53,844 nucleotides of DNA from Spirogloea muscicola (lineage: Eukaryota; Streptophyta; Zygnematophyceae; Spirogloeales; Spirogloeaceae): the NCBI GenBank assembly GCA_009602725.1, contig WELB01000386.1, positions 4,866 through 58,709 of the forward strand, written 5' to 3'. Positions 35,755 to 46,548 of this stretch are shown in pieces (within the stretch, counting starts at the first letter, position 1; each line of letters starts with the position of its first letter). The translations under genes and the position numbers were made by a program. The notes beneath the pieces were generated by a model, which did no database searches, had not been told where the DNA came from, and saw only the letters and a program-made list of their open reading frames with translations.

Positions 35755-36187
35755 CCAAAGCCCGGCAACCCCATCAGAGCCGACCGCCCGTCCCACGTCC
35801 CACCGTCCGTACCGTCCAGTGCCGGTCGAGGGGTGGGTCGGCGCGGCGCCAGGCGGCGACGTGGAGCCCCCAACTTGCCACCGACGACGGCCCGCCGCTG
35901 CTCCGAGACGGGCTTCGGGACAGTGGTGGTTGGCTGGCGACTCACAGCTTCTTTCAGCAGCTTCTCGGCCGCTTCGGCCCTTGTCCCCTTCTTTCCGTTG
36001 TCCATTGTTTCTGGGCTCGCTTTCAGGGCGACGTTTTTCCGCCCTCAAGAGTCCCCTTGCTGCCGTCTTAGAACTTAGAACCAATTTAGTACCTTGCTTT
36101 CTGCTCCATCCGGCTCCTTCAGACTTTGTCCATTCTTTGTCCATCATCCTCCCCCTGTTCTGACATAGCTTCTTCAGGCCCCTTCAT

Positions 36188-36396
36188 AGCTGCTAAGCGC
36201 TTTTTGGCCCCTTCGAACCTTTGTCAATTCTTTTCGGGCTGGCTTTTCACAGCCCTTGCCCCCATTGGGAGTGCCACTTCTTCTTTTTGGGCTGGCTTCT
36301 CACAGAGGGGCAAGGGCTGTGAGAAGCCAGCCCGAAAAGAATTGACAAAGGTTCGAAGGGGCCAAATGACGGAGGGGCCTAAAGCGCTTAGCAGCT
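36188..36396. repeat. Nearly perfect foldback of the dispersed repeat
   Basis: Left arm 36188-36262 and right arm 36306-36396 are complementary: AGCTGCTAAGCGCTTT, GGCCCCTTCGAACCTTTGTC, AATTCTTTTCGGGCTGGCTT and CACAGCCCTTGCCCC pair with their complements. The right arm has a 15-20-nt extra block (about 36364-36380). Each arm is a copy of the dispersed repeat family, so this is a head-to-head pair. Confidence 0.9.
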
Positions 36397-36836
36397 ACGA
36401 AAATATTGTGTATTAGAAACAAACGAAGGCGAAATGGCCAAGTACAAAGGCAATAACATCTAAAGACCTACAGCAGATTGACCCGCTCAGTAACCACGGG
36501 TCAACACGTAAAGGTCGCTAATTGATGCCTGAAAACTAGATGGCAGATATGAAGCCCGTCTGCCACCAACTAGAGCTCGCCCAGCTTTTCTGGTGCAAAG
36601 CATTAGCCTGAGCACGCTGCAAACAGGCCGAAACTCTTCGTCGCAAGAACGACAGATATGCAGCTGGCAAGCCCATCTCAGCCGGGAATACATCTGCATG
36701 TCGTGTGCAGCCTAAGTTGGCTATATTCTGAAGGAGGGTGTGAAAACGAGGACCTAAGCAGCCAAAAATGTCGATTGCCGCTGGCAGGAGCTGACTGTGT
36801 GACGAAGGCGCCTGAGATGCTCACAGCCACCAGTCA
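36397..36836 (-). mobile_element. Retroelement 3' end, copy C
   Basis: Minus-strand reading FGCLGPRFHTLLQNIANLG, then after a frame change LHICRSCDEEFRPVCSVLRL and SDLYVLTRGY, stop at 36487-36489. The hairpin arms are 36497-36504 and 36478-36485 with perfect 8-bp pairing. The tail TTGCCTTTGTACTTGGCCAT and GTTTGTTTC follows. At least one frame change shows it is a dead copy. Confidence 0.65.
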
Positions 36837-37350
36837 ATCTGGCCGCGCTTTCTTCTAGTTCTTCAGACCTGCACTTTCTGACTAGAGGTTACTGAGCGCC
36901 CACTTGCTGACGTCTTAGAGATTATTATCCTGCTTTTGCGCCATCCGACACTTTCAGACCTTGTCCATTCCTTTTGGCTGGCCTCTCACAGCCACAGCAG
37001 TCAATTTGTAAGCGCTGTTTCTTTGGAAGATTGGCACTTGTTGACTCGAGGTGTTTGAGCGCCTCTTGCCGACGTATTCAATACCAATTTCTTGTCCATT
37101 CCTTTGGGCTGGCCTTTCACAGCCACAGCCGTAAATTGGAAGAGCTTTTCCTCTTTGGAGGAAAAGACGCTTCCAGGAAAGGGCGGTGGGTGGGAGAGGC
37201 CAGCCCAGAAAAAGAATGAAGAACGTTTGAAGGGGCCAGGGAAAACGCTAAAACACACACGGAAAGAGCTCTTCGGAAGAGCTCACTTCTTTCGAGCTGG
37301 CTTTTCACAGCCCTCGCCCCCTTTGGAAGAGCCACTTTCTTCCAATCACA
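36820..37350. repeat. Dispersed short repeats, several copies
   Basis: Minus-strand copies at about 36830-36995 (CAGCCACCAGTCAATCTGGC to CTGGCCTCTCACAGCC), 37090-37130 and 37285-37320, and a plus-strand copy at about 37190-37250 (GAGAGGCCAGCCCAGAAAAA). The interval 36870-36985 is the inverted partner of 13941-14056. Confidence 0.8.
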
Positions 37351-37454
37351 GTCATCGCCTTTAGTTTTGAATAGCTGTTTCCTGGTGTTCATGCAGACGG
37401 CGAAGGAAGTGTTGACTGTAATAAAGTCACATGGCTGGAATGTCAATGCAGCAG

Positions 37455-37575
37455 TAAAGTATTGACAGATGCCTGGAGACTAGACACCTCATCCGGCTGA
37501 TAAGTAAATTGACTGTCAGTGCCGCAGGAAAGGCTTGACAGATGCCTGGAGACGGACACTTCACCAGGCTGGGAA
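37455..37575 (+). repeat. Diverged direct repeat pair
   Basis: TTGACAGATGCCTGGAGAC occurs at about 37464 and 37534, each followed by a diverged GACAC..TCA..GGCTG stretch. From 37576 to 38240 I see no gene; a TATA-like CTATATAGGG occurs at about 37930 without a supported transcript. Confidence 0.7.
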
Positions 37576-38267
37576 GCGTGTATTCAACCTAGAGCTGAGA
37601 GCGCCGCAGCCCGAAGTCGTGACGCGCGAGACAGCATGATGCTGGCGCTGGAACGGCGACGGGAGGCGGCAGCGCTGTCGACTGCCTTGACGGCGTTGTT
37701 AGCCGATTGTTGACGGGAACGTAGACGGCTCACGATAGCCTGGGGTTAGTGACCGTCAGCTGCTAGTGACGGGGGGGACCGTCAGTATGTCAGTGGTTGC
37801 TGATGGATGGGTAGATTGTCGGTGGTAGCCCGTTGATAGCCGTCGACAGATCGTGGACGGGTCGTGAACGCTAGACTGGGTGCCGTTATCCCACCCGGGC
37901 CCTTGTGGCCGGGCTCGCAGTCTGTTGGGCTATATAGGGGGCACCCGAGATGGGAGAGGGGGTGAGTTCTTCACCCAACCTCAGACCCCTGGACCCTTGC
38001 TCCTGCAGTATCCGTTGCTCAATTTTACCGTTGCAGCCCCATTCCAATGCCTCCCCGCTTTTCCTTGCGCCGCCGGCAGCCCGGGCTTGGCGATCCACAG
38101 CATTCTTTACAAATAACTATCTGGCTACACAAAGCAAAGCCCTCGAAAGCTTGTCTTCAGATTTGTAGCTTCAGCTCCCACCCGTAGAAGTACAATTGCT
38201 ACGGTCTGGAACATGATCAAAAAGAGCTTTACCCCACTTCTTGTTCCCCTTGTCATTCAGGGAAAAA

Positions 38268-38335
38268 TTCGTACATCTGAAACAAACGAAGGCCACATGG
38301 CCAAGTACAGTGGCAAGCACTTCTGAAGGCCTTCA
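38268..38335 (-). mobile_element. Retroelement tail fragment
   Basis: GAAACAAACGAAGGCCACAT and GGCCAAGTACAGTGGCAAGC match the complement of the tail seen in copies A to C, without any coding part. Confidence 0.6.
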
Positions 38336-38779
38336 TAACCTTCAGGGGGAGCACAGGCTCCTCTGCTGGAGCTTGGGGGAGCGACATCATCACCAGCTCC
38401 CTGTGAGTAGCTGGCTGTTGGTGCGTCCCACCAATGTCACAGGCTGGTGGGGGTAAGTAATCGTGCGCAAGACTCAGAAAGCCAGCTCATTCCTTTCCTA
38501 TGAGCACCGCAAGCCATGCACAGCCTGAATTAAAAGTTTTATGAGAGTGGTGGCCAATCTTAGATGGTGGCTGTGGCAGCCAGCCAGTTGAGCACATAGG
38601 TGGGCCGAGGGCGATCTGCGGACCCTTGAGGCAGGGCAGTTGCTGTGAGTGCCAGTCAAGAAGGCCAATGGGCTGCTTGGGGCAGCGAAGGCGAGAAACA
38701 GCCATCACTTAGCGGCCACCACACAGGCGCAAGAAAATTCAATAGAAGAGGAAAAAGTAAAACGGAGAGGTTGAGCCTG

Positions 38780-39105
38780 CCACAGCATGGGTGGCTACTG
38801 TTCTCATCGCCCCACCCCTCCCCATCGCTGCATATCTGTCATTCTTGTGACGACAAGTGTCGAGTTTGCAGCGCGCTCAGGCTCACGCTTTGCACCAGAA
38901 AGCTAGGCGAGCTTTAAGTGGTGGCAGAAGGGCTTCGACTCTGCCACCTGGTAATTAGCCATCGATTAGCAACCTTTATGTGTTAACCCGTGATTACTGA
39001 GCGGGTCAATCTGCAGTGGGTGATATCCGTCATATTCAACAATCAGATGTAAGTCCCTTCGTACTTGGCCATGTTGGCCTTCATTTGTTTCAAATACACG
39101 AAAGC
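38780..39105 (+). mobile_element. Retroelement 3' end, copy D
   Basis: Plus-strand reading LHICHSCDDKCRVCSALRLT then a stop, so the frame is broken. The hairpin region TTAACCCG...CGGGTCAA (38983-38990 and 39002-39009) follows, then CGTACTTGGCCATGTTGGCC and GTTTCAAATACACGAAAGC. It is inverted relative to copies A to C. Confidence 0.65.
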
Positions 39106-39629
39106 TTTTCCTTCCTGGGCCTTGGCACCTACACTCCAGAAGTTCTTGTGCCAGCAGTGGTCCAGTGTCTTGAGTGTACGTGCAGGGCATATTTACTGCT
39201 GGGAGCTTGGAAAGGCTCCAAGCATCAAGGTGGTCTTGTGTAGTAGTGAAGCGTGAGCAGGAGTAAGGAGCATGGTCAATTACTGCCACAGGTGCAAGGC
39301 AAGGATGACAACCTCTCAGAGATTACCACAGGACCGCGGTAATGCAGACAAGGAACCATATTGGCTTCTCGAGCAAGCACAAAAAATGACTTGTCAATCG
39401 TCATCCCTTTGCCAGGGCTACATCGGGCCACTGCCTTTGGGACTGAATGACGTCCGGCATATCAAGGAGAGGGAGTTCATTAGGTAGTGGCGGAAGCACT
39501 CTATATAAAGCTTGGCTGCAAGAAGTGACAATCTTGGCTACATGAGAGGGCTTTCAGAAGGTACTTAGAAAAGAGCCTTGTCTACACTCGAATTGAGCTG
39601 TCCTAAAGTGTCACCTAACACTAGTACTA
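39106..39629. other. Intergenic, 3' flank of SAM synthetase
   Basis: No gene or recognised repeat seen. Confidence 0.5.
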
Positions 39630-42287
39630 CTAAGAGGATGACTTTGCGTTCAGTGGGACCACTGTCTCCCATGTGAAGTCAGGGTCGTTGCGGCCAAAGT
39701 GACCATAAGCAGCAGTCTTCTGGTACCTGATTGAATTATGCCGCAAGTGGCTGTCAGTGATAAGCCAGCTTTTCATGCACAAGGGGATATAATGCTCACT
39801 TAGGGCACAAGTAGTTCGTGAAAACATGATCTCACCTCTTATTGCCTCCTCGCTTGAGGTCAAGCTTGTTTGCGATCATGCCCGGCCTGAAGTCAAAGTT
39901 AGCTTTCACGAGCTCAAGGATCTCTTCATCACTAATTTTCCCAGTTCCATAGGTGTCCACGAAGATAGATAGTGGCTCAGGCACGCCAATAGCATAGGAG
40001 ACCTGGCCAGGACATGTGTGTCCTTGTCAGTTTGTCTATGATACTTGAGGAGGCAGGCAGGAAACAAAATGTCATAAAGATTGAGGTTGAGTGGATCGTC
40101 ACCAGAGCTTCAAGATATACTGCTATTCTCACCTGAACAATTGCTCGACGAGCAAGCCCGTCAGCGACAATGCTCTTCGCTGCTTGACGGACAATGTAAG
40201 CTCCAGAACGGTCAACCTTCGTGGGGTCCTTGCCAGAGAAAGCGCCACCTCCATGAGCACCCCAACCACCGTATGTATCGATAATAATCTGTGTATAGAT
40301 GATGATTAGTGTTGAGGTTAGACACATCACACAAGCCCTGCTATCTGCTGTACTGGATTCAAATTTCAGGAATTCATGTCTGCAGAGTCTATTGATATAT
40401 GCAGGGTGCTAGAGAGTTTATTGACGAACTAGTCTTTGGTGTGGAGCTGCACATAGGTACATAGCTATGTATCAGATATTAATAGGACACATATGAATAT
40501 TCAACAAGGGGATGCAGAGATGAGACACAAACCTTGCGACCAGTGAGACCAGCATCTCCGTGAGGTCCACCAATGACAAAGCGCCCAGAGGGGTTCAGAT
40601 GGTAAACGGTCTTGTCGTCCAGATACTTAGCAGGGATGACAGGCTTGATCACATGTTCGCGCAGGTCGGAAGCAATCTGATCGTTGGTTACTGTCTCATC
40701 GTGCTGTTGTGGAGCCAAATGTGTAGTAGTCAAAAGTTGTCATGAAAGGGGCAAGTGCAATTCTACTGGTTGTGAGATGCGACAAATTCAAAACAAATAA
40801 GTCAAGATATCTCCTGGGCAGCACAAGTCTGAGCTTGTGCAAATCCTCAGGACAGAATGGCCAAGAGTTTGCCACACGCGGTTTTAAAGGCGCAAAAACA
40901 GTGTGTGAGTTTCCCGGGCTTGCTGCTGGAAGGAACTGTACCTGCGTGGAGATGAGGACAGTGTGTACTCTCTGGGGTACCATAGCACCTCCCTCATTCT
41001 TGTACTCCACCGTCACCTGAGTCTTGCCGTCTGGTCGCAACCAGCTGCGTAGAGGCCACTCTAACCTCAGACCTTAGACATTAAGACCTTGTAATTCTTA
41101 GGGTAAGGAAAGAAGCTCATTGGTCATCGCGACAGAGTATCCAAGTGATACTGCCTCATCAGAAGCTAGTCCACTACTGCAGAGATATGGTCATCATATT
41201 GCACGTCAAAGAAACTGCTGCCTAAAAGTCAGGCAGTCAGTCCTAGTAAAGAGGTGCAAGACTGTTGCACACAAGGAGGAGCCTGATCAAGAGTAAAAGG
41301 CTCTGGGACCAGGCAGTGACAATAGTGTGCTTGAACAGCATGCAGTGACAAGTACCTGCAGGTCCCATTTTTACGGACCTCGGTGAGCTTTGCGCCGAGT
41401 TGAGTGGCCAACATGTGGGTGAGGGGCATGAGCTCCTCTGTCTCATCAGTCGCGTATCCGAACATGTGACCCTGGTCACCAGCTCCAATATCCTCAGGCG
41501 CCTTTGTTCCCATGCCATGAACACCCTGGCCAATATCTGGACTCTGCTGCTCAATGTTGACAAGCACCTGCCACATTCAAGTTCAAATTAACTGCCACAA
41601 TGAGTACACAAATGGAGTCATCACGAGCAGCCCCTGTCGTTCTCCAAATGCAGCCTTACGAGAACATCAGTCACTCTGACCATCATCAGTAGCAGTGCTG
41701 CTGCGCAAGTAGTACTCTTGTAAGCTACACGTACAGCTTCTGTGAAATAGGTTATGCAGGTCATGCCCATGCTGTCTGGGAAGCAGGGGCTCTCACTTTG
41801 CAGGTATCAGCATTCAGGCCGACCTCCTCGGACGTGAAACCGATGCCCCTGCATGTGTCGCGGACGATCTTCTCAAAGTCCACCTTGGCCTTAGTGGTGA
41901 TCTCCCCGAAGATCATGACCATTCCTGTCTTTGTGCACGTCTCGCAGGCGACCTTGCTGTCAGGATCTTGCTCCAGGCACGCATCCAACACGGCATCGGA
42001 GACCTGCAGCGGGAAGCAAATCGTGATGAGACACGGGACCTGAATTGCCGAAAGCCTCATGAGATTCGCCAAACCTGCAGACGATCAGTCTTACCAAACG
42101 CGCACAGACACGAAGCGAGCTCGACGAGCGTGGACGCCGTGAGCGCCACCATCGAAGGCGACGCGGCGGCCCGCGCAAGCGGCGCTGGTATGAGCACTAG
42201 TGCAGGCTGGCTGAGCACCTGGTCGCAGAGCTTGTCGGGGTGGCCCTCGTTCACCGACTCGGACGTGAAGAGGAACGAGGCCGTCAT
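39630..42287 (-). CDS. SAMS: S-adenosylmethionine synthetase
   Basis: Eight exons: 42287-42219, 42003-41797, 41567-41356, 41044-40942, 40703-40533, 40288-40133, 40002-39836, 39726-39630; 393 residues, the usual plant length. Makes SAM from methionine and ATP in the cytosol, supplying all methylation. Family blocks run without gaps: [87 protein letters not shown], the Gly-rich [19 protein letters not shown] and [15 protein letters not shown]. All introns are GT-AG and in frame. The start is the first ATG and matches the family start. Divergent from the Cpn10 gene. The gene body ends 34 bp before the 2.1-kb duplication begins, so its promoter lies inside the duplicated sequence. Confidence 0.97.
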
Positions 42288-42331
42288 GGCGGCAGGGCCG
42301 CGATCGCGGCGGCGGCGCAGGCGCTGCGGGA

Positions 42332-42362
<31 letters not shown>

Positions 42363-43368
42363 GGGAGGACTGACGGCGGGGTGGGGCGGCTTGAATGTGG
42401 AACAGGGGCTCTGGCCCGGCCGGGCGCTGGAGGGGTGGGGAGGGAGGAAGGGCCCGCGAGGCGACGCCCTCTCGCCATCAGTGGTAATGCCATTTATGTG
42501 ATCACTGTCCTTTTTGGGGGAGGGAGGGGAAAAGCCGCCCGTTACGAAGGCGGGCAAACGTGCGCGCGCCCCGATGGGGCCCCCCCTTGCCCGATCGGAC
42601 GGCCAGGGGCGCCCCCTTGGATCGGACGGCGCGCGGCGTCCGCGGCTCGCTGGCCGCGCCCTGCCGACCGTCCGATCGGCTCGTCTCTCGACCGCCGATC
42701 TCCGCGGGGCTCCAACGGACGGCCAGGATGCGCCACGGAGCGACGGCGGCCCGGGGCGCGCCTCCGCAGTCGTTGCGTTGGGCTTCTGACGACCGGGTCG
42801 TGACGTCGGAGAGAGAGCGGGTACCGTTGGAACCTCGTTGACGAGGAGGGGCTTTGGGGGTTTAAGCCCCCCCCCTTCTTCCCGAAGCTTCTTGCTCGTC
42901 CCTGTTTTCATCCTCCCATCAGCTCAAAATATTTAAGAAGGAAGACACCTCCGCTATAGGGCGATGGCATTGATCAGCCGGCCCAGGAAGAAGGATGAAC
43001 GGAAGTCGTATTGCTGTTGCTGGCACGGGGGTGCTACTGGCGCCCCTGTCTGCCAAGCATGTGGCTTAGATAAATAACAAATTAAACAAATGAATGAATG
43101 AGCAAATGAATACACGAATTATTCGTGTTTTGAGTCCTTTTTGCATGCACCTGGCTGGCTTTGCTTTTACAGCCGCTCTTCACATGACAGCAGCCGCATT
43201 CCTCCCTCCCCACCTTCTTGCGCAGCTCAGCCAGCCTCCCTCCTTGCGAAGCTCAGCTCAGCGCCCTCAGGTGGCGCCCTCCTCAGGATTTGGGTTTACG
43301 CCAGCTGCTGTGGACAGCGGCGCCCACGTTCCTGCCGTCGCCCAGCTCTCGCCGGTGGCGGCGCCGCG
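42288..43368. promoter_or_regulatory. Divergent upstream region, SAM synthetase and Cpn10
   Basis: Three copies of a GATCGGACGG motif lie within 90 bp: CCGATCGGACGG at 42591-42602, GGATCGGACGG at 42619-42629, and the inverted CCGTCCGATCGG at 42668-42679. The first and third form a 12-bp inverted repeat. A GGC microsatellite (42331-42360) lies by the SAM synthetase start. A degenerate dispersed repeat is at about 42960-43000, and an inverted copy of the 5.3-kb motif at 43143-43184. All of it recurs 2,114 bp downstream. Confidence 0.5.
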
Positions 43369-44434
43369 ATGGCCGCCGTCGGCAGGCGGCTCAAGCCGCT
43401 GCTGGACCGCGTGCTGGTCGAGAAGATCGTCCCGGCGTCCAAGTCCGTCGGCGGCGTCCTCCTGCCCGAGTCCGCCACTTCCAGCAAGGTGAGCGAGCAG
43501 CAGTCAGCGGCAGGGAACCTCGCCCATTGCACAGCAGCGCAGAGGTTGCCATAAACCCTTTCGGCGTGGCTGCCCGTCGCCTCTCAGCTGCGGATGGCCT
43601 TGAGGGCGCGATCGCTGAGCTCGAAGGAGCTGGCGAAGCTCCTCATGGCTGCCTTGGCCAGCAGTCAGCGGGCCATCCTGGCTGTGGACGGCTCGTCTGC
43701 CGCGCTGCTGCTGCTGCTGGAGCAGCTTGTCCTCCAATGGTGGAAATTGACGGACGTCCTCCACCACCTTGCCTCAGCTAAACGCGGGGCGCGTGATCGC
43801 CACGGGGCCTGGCGGGCGATCCCGTGATGGCAACGCCGTCGTGCCGGTTAGCGTGAAGGAGGGCGACACGGTGCTCCTGCCCGAGTACGGCGGCACCACC
43901 GTGAAGCTCGAGGACAAGGAGTGCGCAGCCACGCCGCCCTCCCTCCCTCCCTCCCTCCCTCCCTCCTACATCTCCTCTTGCTCTTGTTTTGGCTCAACTT
44001 TAGTTTCAATAAGGCCTTGCTAAGTGTGTCTAATAATTGTTAAATTTATGTGTCTAAGAATCAGGTATGTCCTGCTGTTGTTGCTCCCAAGCCGTGCCCC
44101 CTCTTTACGCCAAGCAGCAACGCCTGCGCTGGAGGTGGCGATGGCAGCCCCTCTATAGTGAAGCCAGAGCTTGGAGGGCCGCCACTTCTGAAAGCAGCCG
44201 TTAGCAATGTGGTTGGCTCGGCTGTGTCAAGCCAGCAGCTGCAGATCCTGACAGTCTCACTGCTGCTCACGGTGCGCAGGTACGTCCTACTTCGTGACGA
44301 TGACATCCTTGGCATCCTCGAGGGTTGACGCGGACGCTGCAAACGCCAATGGCGAGGAAGAGTGTCGAGAGCATTGGTCAAGGCAGCAGCAAGAGCAGCT
44401 TTCGCAATTGCCGTGACGGCACTCATTGCGCTGC
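42322..44434 (+). repeat. 2,113-bp duplication, copy 1
   Basis: Identical, as far as I compared, to 44436-46548 at a constant offset of 2,114 bp. The copies are separated by a single N at 44435. Includes the Cpn10 gene and most of the divergent promoter. Confidence 0.95.
43369..44328 (+). CDS. CPN10: Chaperonin 10 (GroES/Hsp10), mitochondrial type, copy 1
   Basis: Three exons: 43369-43488, 43778-43920, 44280-44328; 103 residues, the normal Hsp10 size. Caps the Cpn60 ring as a heptamer. Blocks: RRLKPLLDRVLVEKI, mobile loop PASKSVGGVLLPESA, GRVIATGPGGRSRDGNAVVP, VKEGDTVLLPEYGGTTVKLE and RDDDILGILEG. No transit peptide precedes MAAVGRRL, as in mitochondrial Hsp10, whose N-terminus is itself the signal; a plastid Cpn20 would have two such domains. 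A (CCCT)n tract of about 30 nt lies just after the intron 2 donor (43937-43966). Probably the only true copy together with 45483-46442 (see the duplication). Confidence 0.94.
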
Positions 44435-44435
44435 N
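44435..44435. other. Single N at the joint of two identical copies
   Basis: The base before N is the last base of copy 1 and the base after N is the first base of copy 2. This is what two overlapping contig ends joined without merging would give. Confidence 0.9.
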
Positions 44436-44445
44436 CGCTGCGGGA

Positions 44446-44476
<31 letters not shown>

Positions 44477-46548
44477 GGGAGGACTGACGGCGGGGTGGGG
44501 CGGCTTGAATGTGGAACAGGGGCTCTGGCCCGGCCGGGCGCTGGAGGGGTGGGGAGGGAGGAAGGGCCCGCGAGGCGACGCCCTCTCGCCATCAGTGGTA
44601 ATGCCATTTATGTGATCACTGTCCTTTTTGGGGGAGGGAGGGGAAAAGCCGCCCGTTACGAAGGCGGGCAAACGTGCGCGCGCCCCGATGGGGCCCCCCC
44701 TTGCCCGATCGGACGGCCAGGGGCGCCCCCTTGGATCGGACGGCGCGCGGCGTCCGCGGCTCGCTGGCCGCGCCCTGCCGACCGTCCGATCGGCTCGTCT
44801 CTCGACCGCCGATCTCCGCGGGGCTCCAACGGACGGCCAGGATGCGCCACGGAGCGACGGCGGCCCGGGGCGCGCCTCCGCAGTCGTTGCGTTGGGCTTC
44901 TGACGACCGGGTCGTGACGTCGGAGAGAGAGCGGGTACCGTTGGAACCTCGTTGACGAGGAGGGGCTTTGGGGGTTTAAGCCCCCCCCCTTCTTCCCGAA
45001 GCTTCTTGCTCGTCCCTGTTTTCATCCTCCCATCAGCTCAAAATATTTAAGAAGGAAGACACCTCCGCTATAGGGCGATGGCATTGATCAGCCGGCCCAG
45101 GAAGAAGGATGAACGGAAGTCGTATTGCTGTTGCTGGCACGGGGGTGCTACTGGCGCCCCTGTCTGCCAAGCATGTGGCTTAGATAAATAACAAATTAAA
45201 CAAATGAATGAATGAGCAAATGAATACACGAATTATTCGTGTTTTGAGTCCTTTTTGCATGCACCTGGCTGGCTTTGCTTTTACAGCCGCTCTTCACATG
45301 ACAGCAGCCGCATTCCTCCCTCCCCACCTTCTTGCGCAGCTCAGCCAGCCTCCCTCCTTGCGAAGCTCAGCTCAGCGCCCTCAGGTGGCGCCCTCCTCAG
45401 GATTTGGGTTTACGCCAGCTGCTGTGGACAGCGGCGCCCACGTTCCTGCCGTCGCCCAGCTCTCGCCGGTGGCGGCGCCGCGATGGCCGCCGTCGGCAGG
45501 CGGCTCAAGCCGCTGCTGGACCGCGTGCTGGTCGAGAAGATCGTCCCGGCGTCCAAGTCCGTCGGCGGCGTCCTCCTGCCCGAGTCCGCCACTTCCAGCA
45601 AGGTGAGCGAGCAGCAGTCAGCGGCAGGGAACCTCGCCCATTGCACAGCAGCGCAGAGGTTGCCATAAACCCTTTCGGCGTGGCTGCCCGTCGCCTCTCA
45701 GCTGCGGATGGCCTTGAGGGCGCGATCGCTGAGCTCGAAGGAGCTGGCGAAGCTCCTCATGGCTGCCTTGGCCAGCAGTCAGCGGGCCATCCTGGCTGTG
45801 GACGGCTCGTCTGCCGCGCTGCTGCTGCTGCTGGAGCAGCTTGTCCTCCAATGGTGGAAATTGACGGACGTCCTCCACCACCTTGCCTCAGCTAAACGCG
45901 GGGCGCGTGATCGCCACGGGGCCTGGCGGGCGATCCCGTGATGGCAACGCCGTCGTGCCGGTTAGCGTGAAGGAGGGCGACACGGTGCTCCTGCCCGAGT
46001 ACGGCGGCACCACCGTGAAGCTCGAGGACAAGGAGTGCGCAGCCACGCCGCCCTCCCTCCCTCCCTCCCTCCCTCCCTCCTACATCTCCTCTTGCTCTTG
46101 TTTTGGCTCAACTTTAGTTTCAATAAGGCCTTGCTAAGTGTGTCTAATAATTGTTAAATTTATGTGTCTAAGAATCAGGTATGTCCTGCTGTTGTTGCTC
46201 CCAAGCCGTGCCCCCTCTTTACGCCAAGCAGCAACGCCTGCGCTGGAGGTGGCGATGGCAGCCCCTCTATAGTGAAGCCAGAGCTTGGAGGGCCGCCACT
46301 TCTGAAAGCAGCCGTTAGCAATGTGGTTGGCTCGGCTGTGTCAAGCCAGCAGCTGCAGATCCTGACAGTCTCACTGCTGCTCACGGTGCGCAGGTACGTC
46401 CTACTTCGTGACGATGACATCCTTGGCATCCTCGAGGGTTGACGCGGACGCTGCAAACGCCAATGGCGAGGAAGAGTGTCGAGAGCATTGGTCAAGGCAG
46501 CAGCAAGAGCAGCTTTCGCAATTGCCGTGACGGCACTCATTGCGCTGC
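44436..46548 (+). repeat. 2,113-bp duplication, copy 2
   Basis: Repeats 42322-44434 and then continues into unique sequence (TGAGCGTCACCGG). Most likely an assembly artefact. Confidence 0.95.
45483..46442 (+). CDS. CPN10: Chaperonin 10 (GroES/Hsp10), copy 2
   Basis: Three exons: 45483-45602, 45892-46034, 46394-46442; same 103 residues and same introns as the copy at 43369-44328, with no visible difference even in introns. Real paralogues would be expected to differ at least in introns, so this is probably the same gene assembled twice. If the duplication were real it would be very recent. Confidence 0.85.

Noticed and set aside
37709-38110. Possible solo LTR beginning TGTTGACGGG with a TATA-like CTATATAGGG
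   Set aside because: No target duplication, second copy, primer-binding site or clear CA end could be found.
42848-42872. GGGGCTT...AAGCCCC hairpin followed by a C run, resembling a terminator
   Set aside because: Bacterial-type terminators do not apply to this nuclear gene, and it lies in a promoter region.
42057-42911. Long minus-strand open frame upstream of SAM synthetase (and its duplicate at 44423-45025)
   Set aside because: Arg/Pro-rich translation of GC-rich promoter sequence; it joins SAM synthetase exon 1 only by reading through its donor.
43369-46442. Cpn10 gene family expansion by tandem duplication
   Set aside because: Identity extends over introns and flanks and the copies meet at a single N, so an assembly overlap is far more likely.
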